DNA from: a bacterium
GTDB lineage: Bacteria; Patescibacteriota; Minisyncoccia; Phycocordibacterales; Phycocordibacteraceae
DNA: 8,371 nucleotides
Reading direction: 5' to 3'
Assembly: GCA_021782685.1 (NCBI GenBank)
Contig: JAJXUQ010000022.1
Coordinates: 1 to 8,371 of the forward strand
Of this stretch, positions 1 to 6,129 are shown one piece after another; position 1 is the stretch's first letter; every line of letters begins with the position of its first letter. The position numbers and the translations under genes were made by a program. The notes under the pieces are model-generated. The model did not search any database, was not told the DNA's origin, and saw only the letters and a list, made by a program, of their open reading frames with translations.

Positions 1-1086
1 GTCCGGAGACGGAATAGCCGCCCCCGCGGCGGCGAGTCCGATCGCCGCCGCGGGGGCGATTACTGCTTGATTCTCATGTGCCGTGTTGCTTATGCTCCCT
101 TGACTTCGCGCAGGCGACGCCTCACCGTGCACGGCGAGCTGCTCGGCCGTCTGCTCTGAACTGGAACCCGTCGTCGATGCGGAAAGTTGCATATCCGCGA
201 GAGGCACCGCAGGCACGGGTGACGGGTAACGGGCGGCGATCACGCCGTCAGGATACGCGAGCGCCGCCTCAAGCGCTACGGGCAGATTGGTGACGCTTGT
301 GGGGAAGAGAACATTCGCTTCCGGCAAAAGAACCGTCCCGTTCGGGATGCGGAAGAAGCCCGTGCCGGCGGAGAGCCGCCAGAGGGAGAGATCGAGACGC
401 TCGCTCGAGTCGTTCGCTATCGTAATGCCGGCGCCCGAAACGGAAGCGATGCGCACGAGCGCCGGCTTCGCGACGACAGTGAATTCATTTTCCGCGCTTG
501 TTGTGCCGTCGGTTGCCGTCACTTTCACGAGGTACGTGCCGGCATAGCGATAGGTCTTCTCCGTAACGCTCCCCTCCCCTGTGGAACCGTCGCCGAAGCT
601 CCAGGCGATACGCGCCGAAGAGTCGACCGCGCCGTTCTTCATCACCGCGTGCGCCGAAAGGCGCAGCGGCACTTCAAGGAACGCTTCCCGGTCGGCTCCC
701 GCGTCCACCGTAAGCACGGAAGGCGGCGGCACATAGGTAGACGCTCGCGCCGAAGGAGCCTGCGTGCTCTGCGCTGCCGGCTCCGCGGCAAGGGCGATAC
801 CTGATGCGTCCGCCGTCGCGCCGCTCGCGCCCACCGTGATGAGCGGCGCGATTTTCGCATATGTACTGCCGGAGCCGATGCCGCTTACGTTCTGGATGTC
901 TTCGATGCGCGCGAACGCGCCGTGCTCCTCGCGATACTTGATGATCGCGTCCGCCTTCGCCAGCCCGATGCCGGGAAGCGTATCGAGGAGCGCCGCGTCG
1001 GCGGTGTTGATGTTCACGAGCGCGGCCGCCCCGTGCGCGAGCACGGGAAGGAAGAGAGCGAGAGCGAGCAAGCCGAGAGCGCGCAT
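1..1086 (-). CDS. Exported ComEA-like HhH protein with PKD and lamin-tail-like domains (3' end beyond window)
   Basis: The frame is open from ATG at 1086 to the left edge (362 codons, no stop), so the C-terminus is missing. Residues 1-20 form a short hydrophobic signal-like segment. Residues 24-84 match the ComEA helix-hairpin-helix repeat: VNINTADAALLDTLPGIG, then KADAIIKYREEHGAF and a second NVSGIG hairpin. ComEA proteins bind double-stranded DNA outside the membrane during uptake. Residues 127-208 look like a PKD domain (WSFGDG at 162-167, then TYRYAGTYLVKVTATDG). Residues 210-270 resemble a lamin-tail domain (IANDSSERLDLSLWRLS, IPNGTVLLPEANVLF). The tail is low-complexity, with an Ala-rich hydrophobic stretch at 341-358. 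The start lies 5 nt after the ATPase stop, so the two are very likely co-transcribed; AAGGGAG inside the upstream gene is a possible but distant ribosome site. HhH and PKD calls are firm, lamin tail moderate. The DNA-uptake role is inferred, because HhH-PKD fusions need not act in competence. Confidence 0.85.
   Translation of the reverse strand, partial: MRALGLLALALFLPVLAHGAAALVNINTADAALLDTLPGIGLAKADAIIKYREEHGAFARIEDIQNVSGIGSGSTYAKIAPLITVGASGATADASGIALAAEPAAQSTQAPSARASTYVPPPSVLTVDAGADREAFLEVPLRLSAHAVMKNGAVDSSARIAWSFGDGSTGEGSVTEKTYRYAGTYLVKVTATDGTTSAENEFTVVAKPALVRIASVSGAGITIANDSSERLDLSLWRLSAGTGFFRIPNGTVLLPEANVLFPTSVTNLPVALEAALAYPDGVIAARYPSPVPAVPLADMQLSASTTGSSSEQTAEQLAVHGEASPARSQGSISNTAHENQAVIAPAAAIGLAAAGAAIPSPD
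19..58. repeat. Perfect 17-bp GC inverted repeat inside the ComEA-like gene
   Basis: Positions 19-35 and 42-58 are exact inverted copies (arms start CGCCCCCGCGG) around a 6-nt loop, GTCCGA. The repeat encodes the Ala/Gly-rich hydrophobic stretch near residues 343-356. No T-run follows on either strand, so it is not a normal terminator. The Ala-codon (GCC/GCG) bias could create such a palindrome by chance, but 17 perfect pairs is long. Confidence 0.7.
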
Positions 1087-1091
1087 GGGGA

Positions 1092-2801
1092 TTATGTTTC
1101 TCCCTTGAGCACCTTCCGCAGCTCGGTCTCGGGAATCTCGAACGGCCGTTTCTCTTGCGCTTCCGGAACGGGCGGGGGCGACAGAGGCGGCGTCGGCGGC
1201 TGCGCAGGCGCCTGACCGCCCTTTGTGAGGACGGCGCTCAAGGCGCCCTTGAGCGAGTCCTGATGCCGCAGCTGCTTTCTCTCTGTCTCTGCGCCGCTTT
1301 TCGCGGTCATGGTACGCAGGATCGATTTCAGATCGTCGACGCTCTTTCCCGCCTCCTCAGTACGGCGGGCGGGCGCTCGGCGCGCCGGTGCAGATGACGG
1401 ACGAGGCGGCTCCTGGATCGGCGGGCGTTCGGTGCTCGGCGCATGGGAAGAGAGTGGGCGAACCGGGGATTTGCGTCCCATGCGCGCATCGCGTGGAACC
1501 TCGGAAGCGGCGCTTTCCGCCAGCTCTTCTATGATCGCGTTCTCGACGCCGACGCGCGGGGCGGTGAATTGCGCGCGCGAAGCGGCGATAACCTCCTCCC
1601 GATGCGAGACCGCGGGCGGTTCTATGGGCGGAATTGTTACGGCAGAGAAGGGCGCCGATCCGACGCCGTCTATCATGAGTGTGAGGTATACCTGCCGTCG
1701 GTCGAGGCTCACGATGTCCTCTTTCGTGAATTTCGGTAGGAAGATCGTCTCCAGCACTTCGGCATCGAACGGCCCCACGCGGAACACAACCGTGGTGCCG
1801 ACGTTGCCGAAGACCGCGTCGCGTACTGGCTCTTCCATCTGCTCGATGTACTGGTGCGCGATGACGAGATTCAATTTGTATTTGCGTGCTTCGGAGAGGA
1901 TCTCGGCGAACGTCTCGTTCGCGAAGTTCTGGAACTCGTCGACGTAGAAATAGAAGTGCGGCAGCCGCGCAAGCTTGTCGGCGGAGAGGTCGGCGCGGCT
2001 CATCGCCGCGAGGAAGATGCGCGTCGTGAGCATCGAGCCCAGGAGGCGCATGTTGGTCTCCCCAACGAGTCCCTTCGAGAGATTGATGATGAGTATCTTC
2101 TTTTCATCCATCATCGTACGGATGTCGAAGGATGATTTCGGTTGGCCGATTATGTTCCGAATGAGCGGATTGCCGGTGAATTGGCCGATCTTGTTCTGTA
2201 TGGCGGGTGTCGCTTCCTGCGTATAACGATCGCCGTAATTGGCGAACTCTTTCGTCCAGAAATCCTTCACGACCGGGTCCTTCACGTTATCGACGACCTT
2301 CTGCCGGTACGCTTTGTCGGTGTACATGCGGTTGACGCCGAGCAGGGTCGCGTCCGGATACTCGAGGAGCGCGAGGAGCGTGTTGGTGAGTATGTACTCC
2401 ATGCGGGCGCTCCACGCGTCTTCCCATATCTTCTTGAAGGTCGCCATGAGACCGGAAACGACGAGGTGGCGCTTGTCGTAGCCCACGTCCTCCATCACGT
2501 TGAACGCGATAGGGTGTTCCATATCAAACGGCGCAAAATAGACGACGTCTTTGACGCGCTCTTCGGGAATGTAGTCTAGGAGCCGCTCGACTGTGCCGCC
2601 ATGCGGGTCGATGAAGGCGAGCCCTTCGCGATTCCGCAGGTCTTGGATAGCCATGTTCTCAAGCAGGGTCGATTTGCCCATGCCGGTCTTGCCGATGACG
2701 TACATGTGGCGATCGCGGTCTTTCGCCTTGATGCCGAAAGGGACCCGCTTCCCGCGCGAATCGGTTGCCGCGAAATACGTGACGCGCTCCGGATTCTCCA
2801 T
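1092..2801 (-). CDS. VirD4/TraG/TraD-like ATPase without membrane segments
   Basis: This is a hexameric-type P-loop ATPase of the coupling-protein/HerA superfamily, 569 aa from ATG at 2801. A TTG at 2819 would add six residues but is poorer, as it lies upstream of the -10 box. Seen (numbering from ATG): Walker A GKTGMGKST at 37-45; FIDPHG at 63-68, typical of this family; Walker B FYFYVDEFQNFA with D288/E289; and AHQYIEQ at 315-321 as the sensor region. Residues ~395-555 are Pro/Ala/Arg-rich and probably disordered, ending in a short conserved-looking helix. VirD4 and TraG normally start with two membrane helices; none are present here, so the protein should be cytosolic or recruited to the membrane. 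Its neighbours are a 77-aa two-helix membrane protein upstream and an exported HhH protein downstream. The family assignment is strong. Whether it drives conjugation, DNA uptake or protein/DNA export cannot be told from sequence. Confidence 0.88.
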   Translation of the reverse strand: MENPERVTYFAATDSRGKRVPFGIKAKDRDRHMYVIGKTGMGKSTLLENMAIQDLRNREGLAFIDPHGGTVERLLDYIPEERVKDVVYFAPFDMEHPIAFNVMEDVGYDKRHLVVSGLMATFKKIWEDAWSARMEYILTNTLLALLEYPDATLLGVNRMYTDKAYRQKVVDNVKDPVVKDFWTKEFANYGDRYTQEATPAIQNKIGQFTGNPLIRNIIGQPKSSFDIRTMMDEKKILIINLSKGLVGETNMRLLGSMLTTRIFLAAMSRADLSADKLARLPHFYFYVDEFQNFANETFAEILSEARKYKLNLVIAHQYIEQMEEPVRDAVFGNVGTTVVFRVGPFDAEVLETIFLPKFTKEDIVSLDRRQVYLTLMIDGVGSAPFSAVTIPPIEPPAVSHREEVIAASRAQFTAPRVGVENAIIEELAESAASEVPRDARMGRKSPVRPLSSHAPSTERPPIQEPPRPSSAPARRAPARRTEEAGKSVDDLKSILRTMTAKSGAETERKQLRHQDSLKGALSAVLTKGGQAPAQPPTPPLSPPPVPEAQEKRPFEIPETELRKVLKGET

Positions 2802-2809
2802 CACAAATA

Positions 2810-2818
2810 AGTATAGCA
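2810..2818 (-). promoter_or_regulatory. Extended -10 promoter of the VirD4-like ATPase gene
   Basis: On the minus strand TGC-TATACT forms an extended -10 element (TATACT at 2815-2810). The -35 position (CGGTAC, 17-bp spacer) is weak, as expected for extended -10 promoters. The predicted +1 is about 2803, giving a leader of roughly two nucleotides before ATG at 2801. No Shine-Dalgarno is visible. Confidence 0.6.
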
Positions 2819-2827
2819 AAGACGCGC

Positions 2828-2847
2828 GCGACGTACCGGTTCGTCGC
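2828..2847. promoter_or_regulatory. Inverted repeat over the -35 region of the ATPase gene
   Basis: GCGACG (2828-2833) and CGTCGC (2842-2847) are perfect inverted 6-mers around an 8-nt centre, at and just upstream of the expected -35 hexamer. It could be an operator, or a weak terminator hairpin for the 77-aa gene; only TCTTT follows on the minus strand, so termination is doubtful. It may also be chance in GC-rich sequence. Confidence 0.25.
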
Positions 2848-2880
2848 CACGCGCTTGTCGAGAACGTTATGCTTTATATG

Positions 2881-3114
2881 TTATATAGGAGAGATCTCGT
2901 GCGGAGGGAGCGGCGTCTCGGGTGTTGCCGGTTCTGCAACGGGCACAGACGGCGCAACAGGGCGTGTTTCGCGTGTGCGCAGCGAGATTCCGATGCCGAG
3001 GACGCACGCGCCGAGGACGAGCGTGAACAGTTCGCGAAGCGAGGAGGGGAATCCGGAGAAGGGAGTAACGAGGATCAACGCACCGATAAGGATGATAGTG
3101 CTCGCGCGGGACAT
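2881..3114 (-). CDS. Small two-helix membrane protein with Pro-rich tail
   Basis: This is a 77-aa protein of no family I recognise. It begins MSRASTIILIGALILVTPF, has a first hydrophobic helix at about 6-22 and a second at about 28-45 (LFTLVLGACVLGIGISL), then Arg residues and a Pro/Glu/Val-rich tail (46-77). The positive residues after helix 2 suggest N-in/C-in topology with the tail in the cytosol. A good -10 box sits 6 nt before the ATG, which supports a real gene despite its size. It lies 79 bp upstream of the VirD4-like ATPase on the same strand. Because that ATPase lacks the two N-terminal helices usual for coupling proteins, this protein could be a separate anchor; that is inference from size, topology and position only. 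Confidence 0.7.
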   Translation of the reverse strand: MSRASTIILIGALILVTPFSGFPSSLRELFTLVLGACVLGIGISLRTRETRPVAPSVPVAEPATPETPLPPHEISPI

Positions 3115-3120
3115 GAGAGG

Positions 3121-3149
3121 AGTATATCAGGGAGCTATGATGACGACAA
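3121..3149 (-). promoter_or_regulatory. Promoter of the 77-aa membrane protein, embedded in the rsmI 3' end
   Basis: The -35 is TTGTCG (3149-3144) and the extended -10 is TGA-TATACT (TATACT at 3126-3121), with a 17-bp spacer. The TGA of the extended element is also the rsmI stop codon. The predicted +1 is 3114, the A of the ATG, so the mRNA would be leaderless. No Shine-Dalgarno is present; the six bases before the ATG are pyrimidines (CCTCTC). Confidence 0.65.
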
Positions 3150-3798
3150 ATTCTCCGCGCACGGTCTCCGGCTGCGCGGAGAAACGCGCACCGACTTCCG
3201 ACGGGGTGCCGGTAATCGTCTCTTCGTGGATCTTGGTAAGCTCGCGGGCAATAGTAACCCGGGATACCCGGAGAGACTCTAGCTCCTTCAAGAGTTTGAC
3301 GACGCGGTGCGGCGATTCATAGAGCACGACCGGGACCTCGCTCTTCGCGATTTCCTTCAACGCGGTCTGTCGCCCTTTCTTGTGCGGCAGGAACCCGAGG
3401 AAGATGAAGCTGCTCGTATCCATACCCGCGATGGAAAGCGCGGCCGTGAGCGCCGAGGGTCCCGGTATCGCCTCGATCGTCGCCGCCGGCAGCCGTGCGC
3501 GCACGGAAGCTACGAGCCGCGTGCCCGGGTCAGAGATGCCCGGCGTGCCCGCGTCGCTTACGAAGACAACGCGCTCCCCTTCCTCGAGCCGCCCGATGAC
3601 ATCTTCCGCTTTCTTCAGTTCTGTCACCGCGTCAAGCCGCTGGAGCGGTTTCTTTATCTCGTACCGCGCAAGCAGCTTTGCAATGACGCGCGTGTCTTCG
3701 GCATAGATGACATCGCATCCTTTCAGCGTCTCGAGAGCGCGGAGCGTGATATCGCTAAGATTTCCAATCGGCGTCGCGACGATCGACAGTGTCCCCAT
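3127..3798 (-). CDS. rsmI: 16S rRNA (cytidine1402-2'-O)-methyltransferase RsmI, short form
   Basis: RsmI uses S-adenosylmethionine to 2'-O-methylate C1402 in the decoding centre of 16S rRNA. Family motifs in order: VATPIGNLSDITLRALETL at 7-25; YAEDTR at 32-37; SDAGTPGISDPG at 81-92, the SAM-binding loop of tetrapyrrole-methylase-fold enzymes; IPGPSA at 111-116; FLGFLPHKKGRQ at 133-144; YESPHR at 160-165; and ARELTKIHEE at 184-193. The protein has 223 aa and ends at GEFVVIIAP. E. coli RsmI is about 286 aa, so the C-terminal extension is missing while the catalytic fold is complete; the gene is not interrupted. ATG at 3798 fits the family N-terminus. The gene is divergent from the laccase-domain gene, and its stop codon forms part of the next gene's promoter. 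Confidence 0.95.
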   Translation of the reverse strand: MGTLSIVATPIGNLSDITLRALETLKGCDVIYAEDTRVIAKLLARYEIKKPLQRLDAVTELKKAEDVIGRLEEGERVVFVSDAGTPGISDPGTRLVASVRARLPAATIEAIPGPSALTAALSIAGMDTSSFIFLGFLPHKKGRQTALKEIAKSEVPVVLYESPHRVVKLLKELESLRVSRVTIARELTKIHEETITGTPSEVGARFSAQPETVRGEFVVIIAP

Positions 3799-3804
3799 AA
3801 AGAC

Positions 3805-3810
3805 ACTCTA
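3805..3810 (-). promoter_or_regulatory. Candidate -10 box of rsmI
   Basis: TAGAGT (3810-3805) lies 6 nt before ATG at 3798, placing the predicted +1 on the A of the ATG. It matches TAnnnT but is a weaker hexamer than those of its neighbours, with no TG extension and no good -35. There is no Shine-Dalgarno at normal distance. It is supported mainly by sharing its spacing with the other minus-strand genes. Confidence 0.4.
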
Positions 3811-3856
3811 CTACCTTCCGGCTTCCCGCACACGCCGCGCGGCTCTGACACTGACA

Positions 3857-3884
3857 TTGACTTATGAAAATAATGCTGTACATT
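3857..3884 (+). promoter_or_regulatory. Promoter of the PgeF-like gene
   Basis: The -35 is TTGACT (3857-3862, 5 of 6 consensus) and the -10 is TACATT (3879-3884, 4 of 6), with a 16-bp spacer. The predicted start near 3891 leaves a leader of about 35 nt, unlike the minus-strand genes. An overlapping AT-rich stretch (AAAATAAT, 3867-3874) offers an alternative -10. Confidence 0.5.
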
Positions 3885-3912
3885 CCTTACCTAGAAGGAC
3901 TTTCTCAACCGC

Positions 3913-3919
3913 AAGGAGG
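3913..3919 (+). promoter_or_regulatory. Shine-Dalgarno of the PgeF-like gene
   Basis: AAGGAGG ends 5 nt before ATG at 3925 and is a near-perfect match to the anti-SD of 16S rRNA. It fixes the start codon over the ATG two codons downstream. It is the only strong, well-placed SD before a gene in this window. Confidence 0.85.
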
Positions 3920-3924
3920 CTGAC

Positions 3925-4776
3925 ATGTTCATGTGCAACCCGTGTGAAGTAGGACAATCGGAAGTGAAGATACTGGCACTGAGCCCCGAGGACGCCGGAA
4001 GGCTGTACGGCCTCGCGAACTGGTCTTTGCAACCGATACAGACCCAGCAAGATGCGTGCACCCAGTACGGCCTCACCAAGCTCGCTGAGGCGCTTCAGGA
4101 GACATTCCAGGTCATGGAGGCGAGCCGGGTATACGCTCCGCACGTCATTCCCGCAAGCGCCATCGTCGCCGATACGGCACTACTGAAGGAACGCATCCGG
4201 TTAGGGGAAGGCGTTTCCTTGTATCGGAATCGTAACGCTCCCGTGGACGGCGTCTTCATTCAGCGAGGAGACGCGTTCGCGATGAGCGCCGCAGGCTGTC
4301 CGGTCATCATCGCGGTCGCCGGAAAGAAGATGGTCGTCGCACATGCCGGACGCGATTCGCTCATCGAACGCGCCGCCGTCATGGGCGCCCCCACGCGGAA
4401 GCACTTGAGCGTCGTCGATGCCATCGTCGATGCGTTCAGGAAGCAAGGGACACGCGCCGTCGAGATCAGCATGCGCATGTACTTCTCGATCCCGACGAGA
4501 TCGTTCGAACACCGGTTCGATCACCCGCAGTATGGCGCGTACAATCGCGCGCTTGCCGCGTTCGTCGACGACCGATGGGAAAACTGCATGGTCCGCGAAA
4601 CCAGCGAGAGCATGTTCCTCAACCTCGAAGCGGTGTTCGTGGAACAGGCGCGCCAAGCGGGTGTCCGCGACCTGCTGGCAACGCTGTCGCTTGACGAGTG
4701 CCTCGGCCTCGCGCACACGCGCGATGAAAAAGACCCGCGCAGGCGGAATCTCATCCTCGTCAAGCGCAATACTTGA
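3925..4776 (+). CDS. Divergent PgeF/YfiH (laccase-domain, Cu-oxidase_4) family protein
   Basis: This 283-aa protein looks like a remote member of the YfiH/PgeF family. In E. coli PgeF hydrolyses UDP-MurNAc-L-Ser and so removes a MurC misincorporation product; relatives act on purine nucleosides. Seen: PVDGVFIQRGDAFAMSAAGCPVI (split at 106-117 and 118-128) parallels the family's ADA..T..PG....TADC.PV, with Cys125 at the metal-ligand Cys. VVAHAG at 137-142 parallels AAAHAGWRG, giving His140. LNLEAVFVEQARQAGVRDL parallels the D[IL]....Q[LA]...GV stretch, and ECLGLAHTRDEKDPRRRN parallels the Cys/FSYRRD..TGR end. His73 could be the third ligand. The family Asp of ADC and the Trp/Gly of HAGWRG are replaced (AGC, HAGRDS), so activity may be changed. 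A CxxC occurs at residues 4-7. It converges on murC, the enzyme whose errors PgeF corrects. The fold call is moderate and the function is inferred. Confidence 0.65.
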   Translation: MFMCNPCEVGQSEVKILALSPEDAGRLYGLANWSLQPIQTQQDACTQYGLTKLAEALQETFQVMEASRVYAPHVIPASAIVADTALLKERIRLGEGVSLYRNRNAPVDGVFIQRGDAFAMSAAGCPVIIAVAGKKMVVAHAGRDSLIERAAVMGAPTRKHLSVVDAIVDAFRKQGTRAVEISMRMYFSIPTRSFEHRFDHPQYGAYNRALAAFVDDRWENCMVRETSESMFLNLEAVFVEQARQAGVRDLLATLSLDECLGLAHTRDEKDPRRRNLILVKRNT

Positions 4777-4800
4777 CGAACAGATAACAACAACATCCTA

Positions 4801-4832
4801 GCGACTTCCATCAGGAAGTCGCTTTTATTTTT
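4801..4832 (+). terminator. Intrinsic terminator of the PgeF-like gene
   Basis: GCGACTTCC (4801-4809) pairs perfectly with GGAAGTCGC (4814-4822) around an ATCA tetraloop, followed by TTTTATTTTT (4823-4832). The U-tract covers the murC stop codon (4825-4827) on the other strand. Read in the murC direction the hairpin is followed only by GT-rich sequence, so it should end the plus-strand transcript far better than the murC one. Confidence 0.9.
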
Positions 4833-6129
4833 GTGCGCCCGCCGCAACCAGCCGGTCGGCGACCTTGTAGATGTCGCCCGCGCCCATCGTGACGATGACG
4901 TCTTCCGGACCCGCTTTTGCGAGTTCCGCGGCGAGTGCGTCGAACGAATCGAGGGCGAGCGCGTCGACGCCGTTCGCCCGGATGCGTTCGGCGAGGAGGC
5001 CGCTCGATACCGAGCCGTCATCCTTTTCGCGTGCGGCATAAATCGGCGCGAGGAAGACCTTGTCGGCGGCGCCGAATGCGGCGGCGAAACCGTCGAGCAA
5101 ATCGCGCGTGCGGCTGTAGAGGTGAGGATGGAACGCTACGAAAAGCCTCCCTTTCGTCCGCGCGCGCAGCGGCTCCAGCGTCGCGCTCACCGCGGTCGGG
5201 TGATGCGCATAGTCATCGTATACGTCCGCGCCGCTTACCGTCTTCCCTTTATATTCGAATCGACGCCAGGTGCCGAGAAACGCGGCGAGCGCGCTGAGCG
5301 CGGCGTCCGCAGAGAGCGTCGGGAGCGCCGCACGAGCCGCGGCGAGCGCGGCGCGTGCATTGGCGCGATTGAAGTCGCCGGGCAACCGGAGCGCGGGCGC
5401 TTCTTCGCGCGTGTAGTCGACGACACGCGCCCGCGCGCTCGAAAGGAGCGGCGCGATATTCGCATCATGCGGGTTCGTCACGATTACGCCATCTTCGGGG
5501 ACGCGCGCGATCGCTTCCCGGAACGTGGCCTGGAGCGCCGTAAGCGACGGGAAATAATCCGTATGATCCCACTCCAGGTTCGTGATGACGAGTATCTCCG
5601 GCGAGAGTTCGAGCAGGTGGTCGCGGTACTCGCATGCCTCGACGACGAAAGAGTCTGGGTCGCCGGACACGTAGTTGCTGCCGAAATCTTTCACTATCGA
5701 GCCGATGATCGCCGTCGGTTTCGCTCCGGCGTCCGTGAGTATCTTCGCGAGCATGCCGGTCGTCGTCGTCTTGCCGTGCGTCCCCGCGACCGCGATCGTC
5801 CGCTTCCCCACGGATACTTTCCCGAGCATCTCGAAATAGGAACTCTGCGGGATGCCGAGCGCGCTCGCTCGCGCGCGCTCCGGGTTGTCCTCGGGCACGG
5901 CGTCGCTGTACACGACCGCATCCGCGTCTTCGGGGACGTTTTCAGCGCGTTGCGGGGTCATGACGACGATCCCCTTCCGCTCAAGCAGCTCCGTTATCGG
6001 GCCCTTCTCCCTATCCGAGCCGAGCACGGCAACGCCATGCTCTTTGAGATACTGCGCGAGCGCCGACATCCCGATGCCGCCGATGCCGATGCAGTATGCC
6101 TTTTTCATGATGCGGTCGCCGGTCTTCAT
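4825..6129 (-). CDS. murC: UDP-N-acetylmuramate--L-alanine ligase (MurC)
   Basis: MurC joins L-Ala to UDP-MurNAc using ATP, the first peptide step of peptidoglycan synthesis in the cytoplasm. The three Mur-ligase domains are visible (numbering from ATG at 6129): N-terminal UDP-binding GIGGIGMSALAQYL at 15-28; P-loop AGTHGKTTTTGML at 115-127; VVEACEYRDHLLEL and ITNLEWDHTDYF at 162-193; and C-terminal VYDDYAHHPTAV at 303-314 with FHPHLYSRTRDLL at 333-345. The 434 aa are slightly short for MurC. ATG at 6129 overlaps the murD stop (ATGA), implying translational coupling; ATG at 6108 (MKKAYCIGIGG) fits usual family N-termini better, and neither has a clear SD. EACEY differs from the common EADES motif and is nearer to Mpl-type EADEY, so an Mpl-like ligase is the main alternative; pairing with murD favours MurC. 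Confidence 0.9.
   Translation of the reverse strand: MKTGDRIMKKAYCIGIGGIGMSALAQYLKEHGVAVLGSDREKGPITELLERKGIVVMTPQRAENVPEDADAVVYSDAVPEDNPERARASALGIPQSSYFEMLGKVSVGKRTIAVAGTHGKTTTTGMLAKILTDAGAKPTAIIGSIVKDFGSNYVSGDPDSFVVEACEYRDHLLELSPEILVITNLEWDHTDYFPSLTALQATFREAIARVPEDGVIVTNPHDANIAPLLSSARARVVDYTREEAPALRLPGDFNRANARAALAAARAALPTLSADAALSALAAFLGTWRRFEYKGKTVSGADVYDDYAHHPTAVSATLEPLRARTKGRLFVAFHPHLYSRTRDLLDGFAAAFGAADKVFLAPIYAAREKDDGSVSSGLLAERIRANGVDALALDSFDALAAELAKAGPEDVIVTMGAGDIYKVADRLVAAGAQK

Noticed and set aside
78..547. Two plus-strand open frames opposite the ComEA-like gene
   Set aside because: The minus-strand frame carries clear HhH and PKD motifs through the same bases; these frames have none.
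1091..1096. CATAAT four nt before the ATG of the ComEA-like gene as another leaderless promoter
   Set aside because: The expected +1 would fall inside the start codon, and the 5-nt gap to the ATPase gene favours co-transcription.
2802..2819. TTG start six codons upstream for the VirD4-like ATPase
   Set aside because: It would place the start codon before the -10 box and adds no conserved residues; ATG at 2801 fits better.
2593..3322. Plus-strand open frames opposite the 77-aa gene and the rsmI 3' end
   Set aside because: They cross several genes in antisense, show no domain pattern and lack initiation signals.
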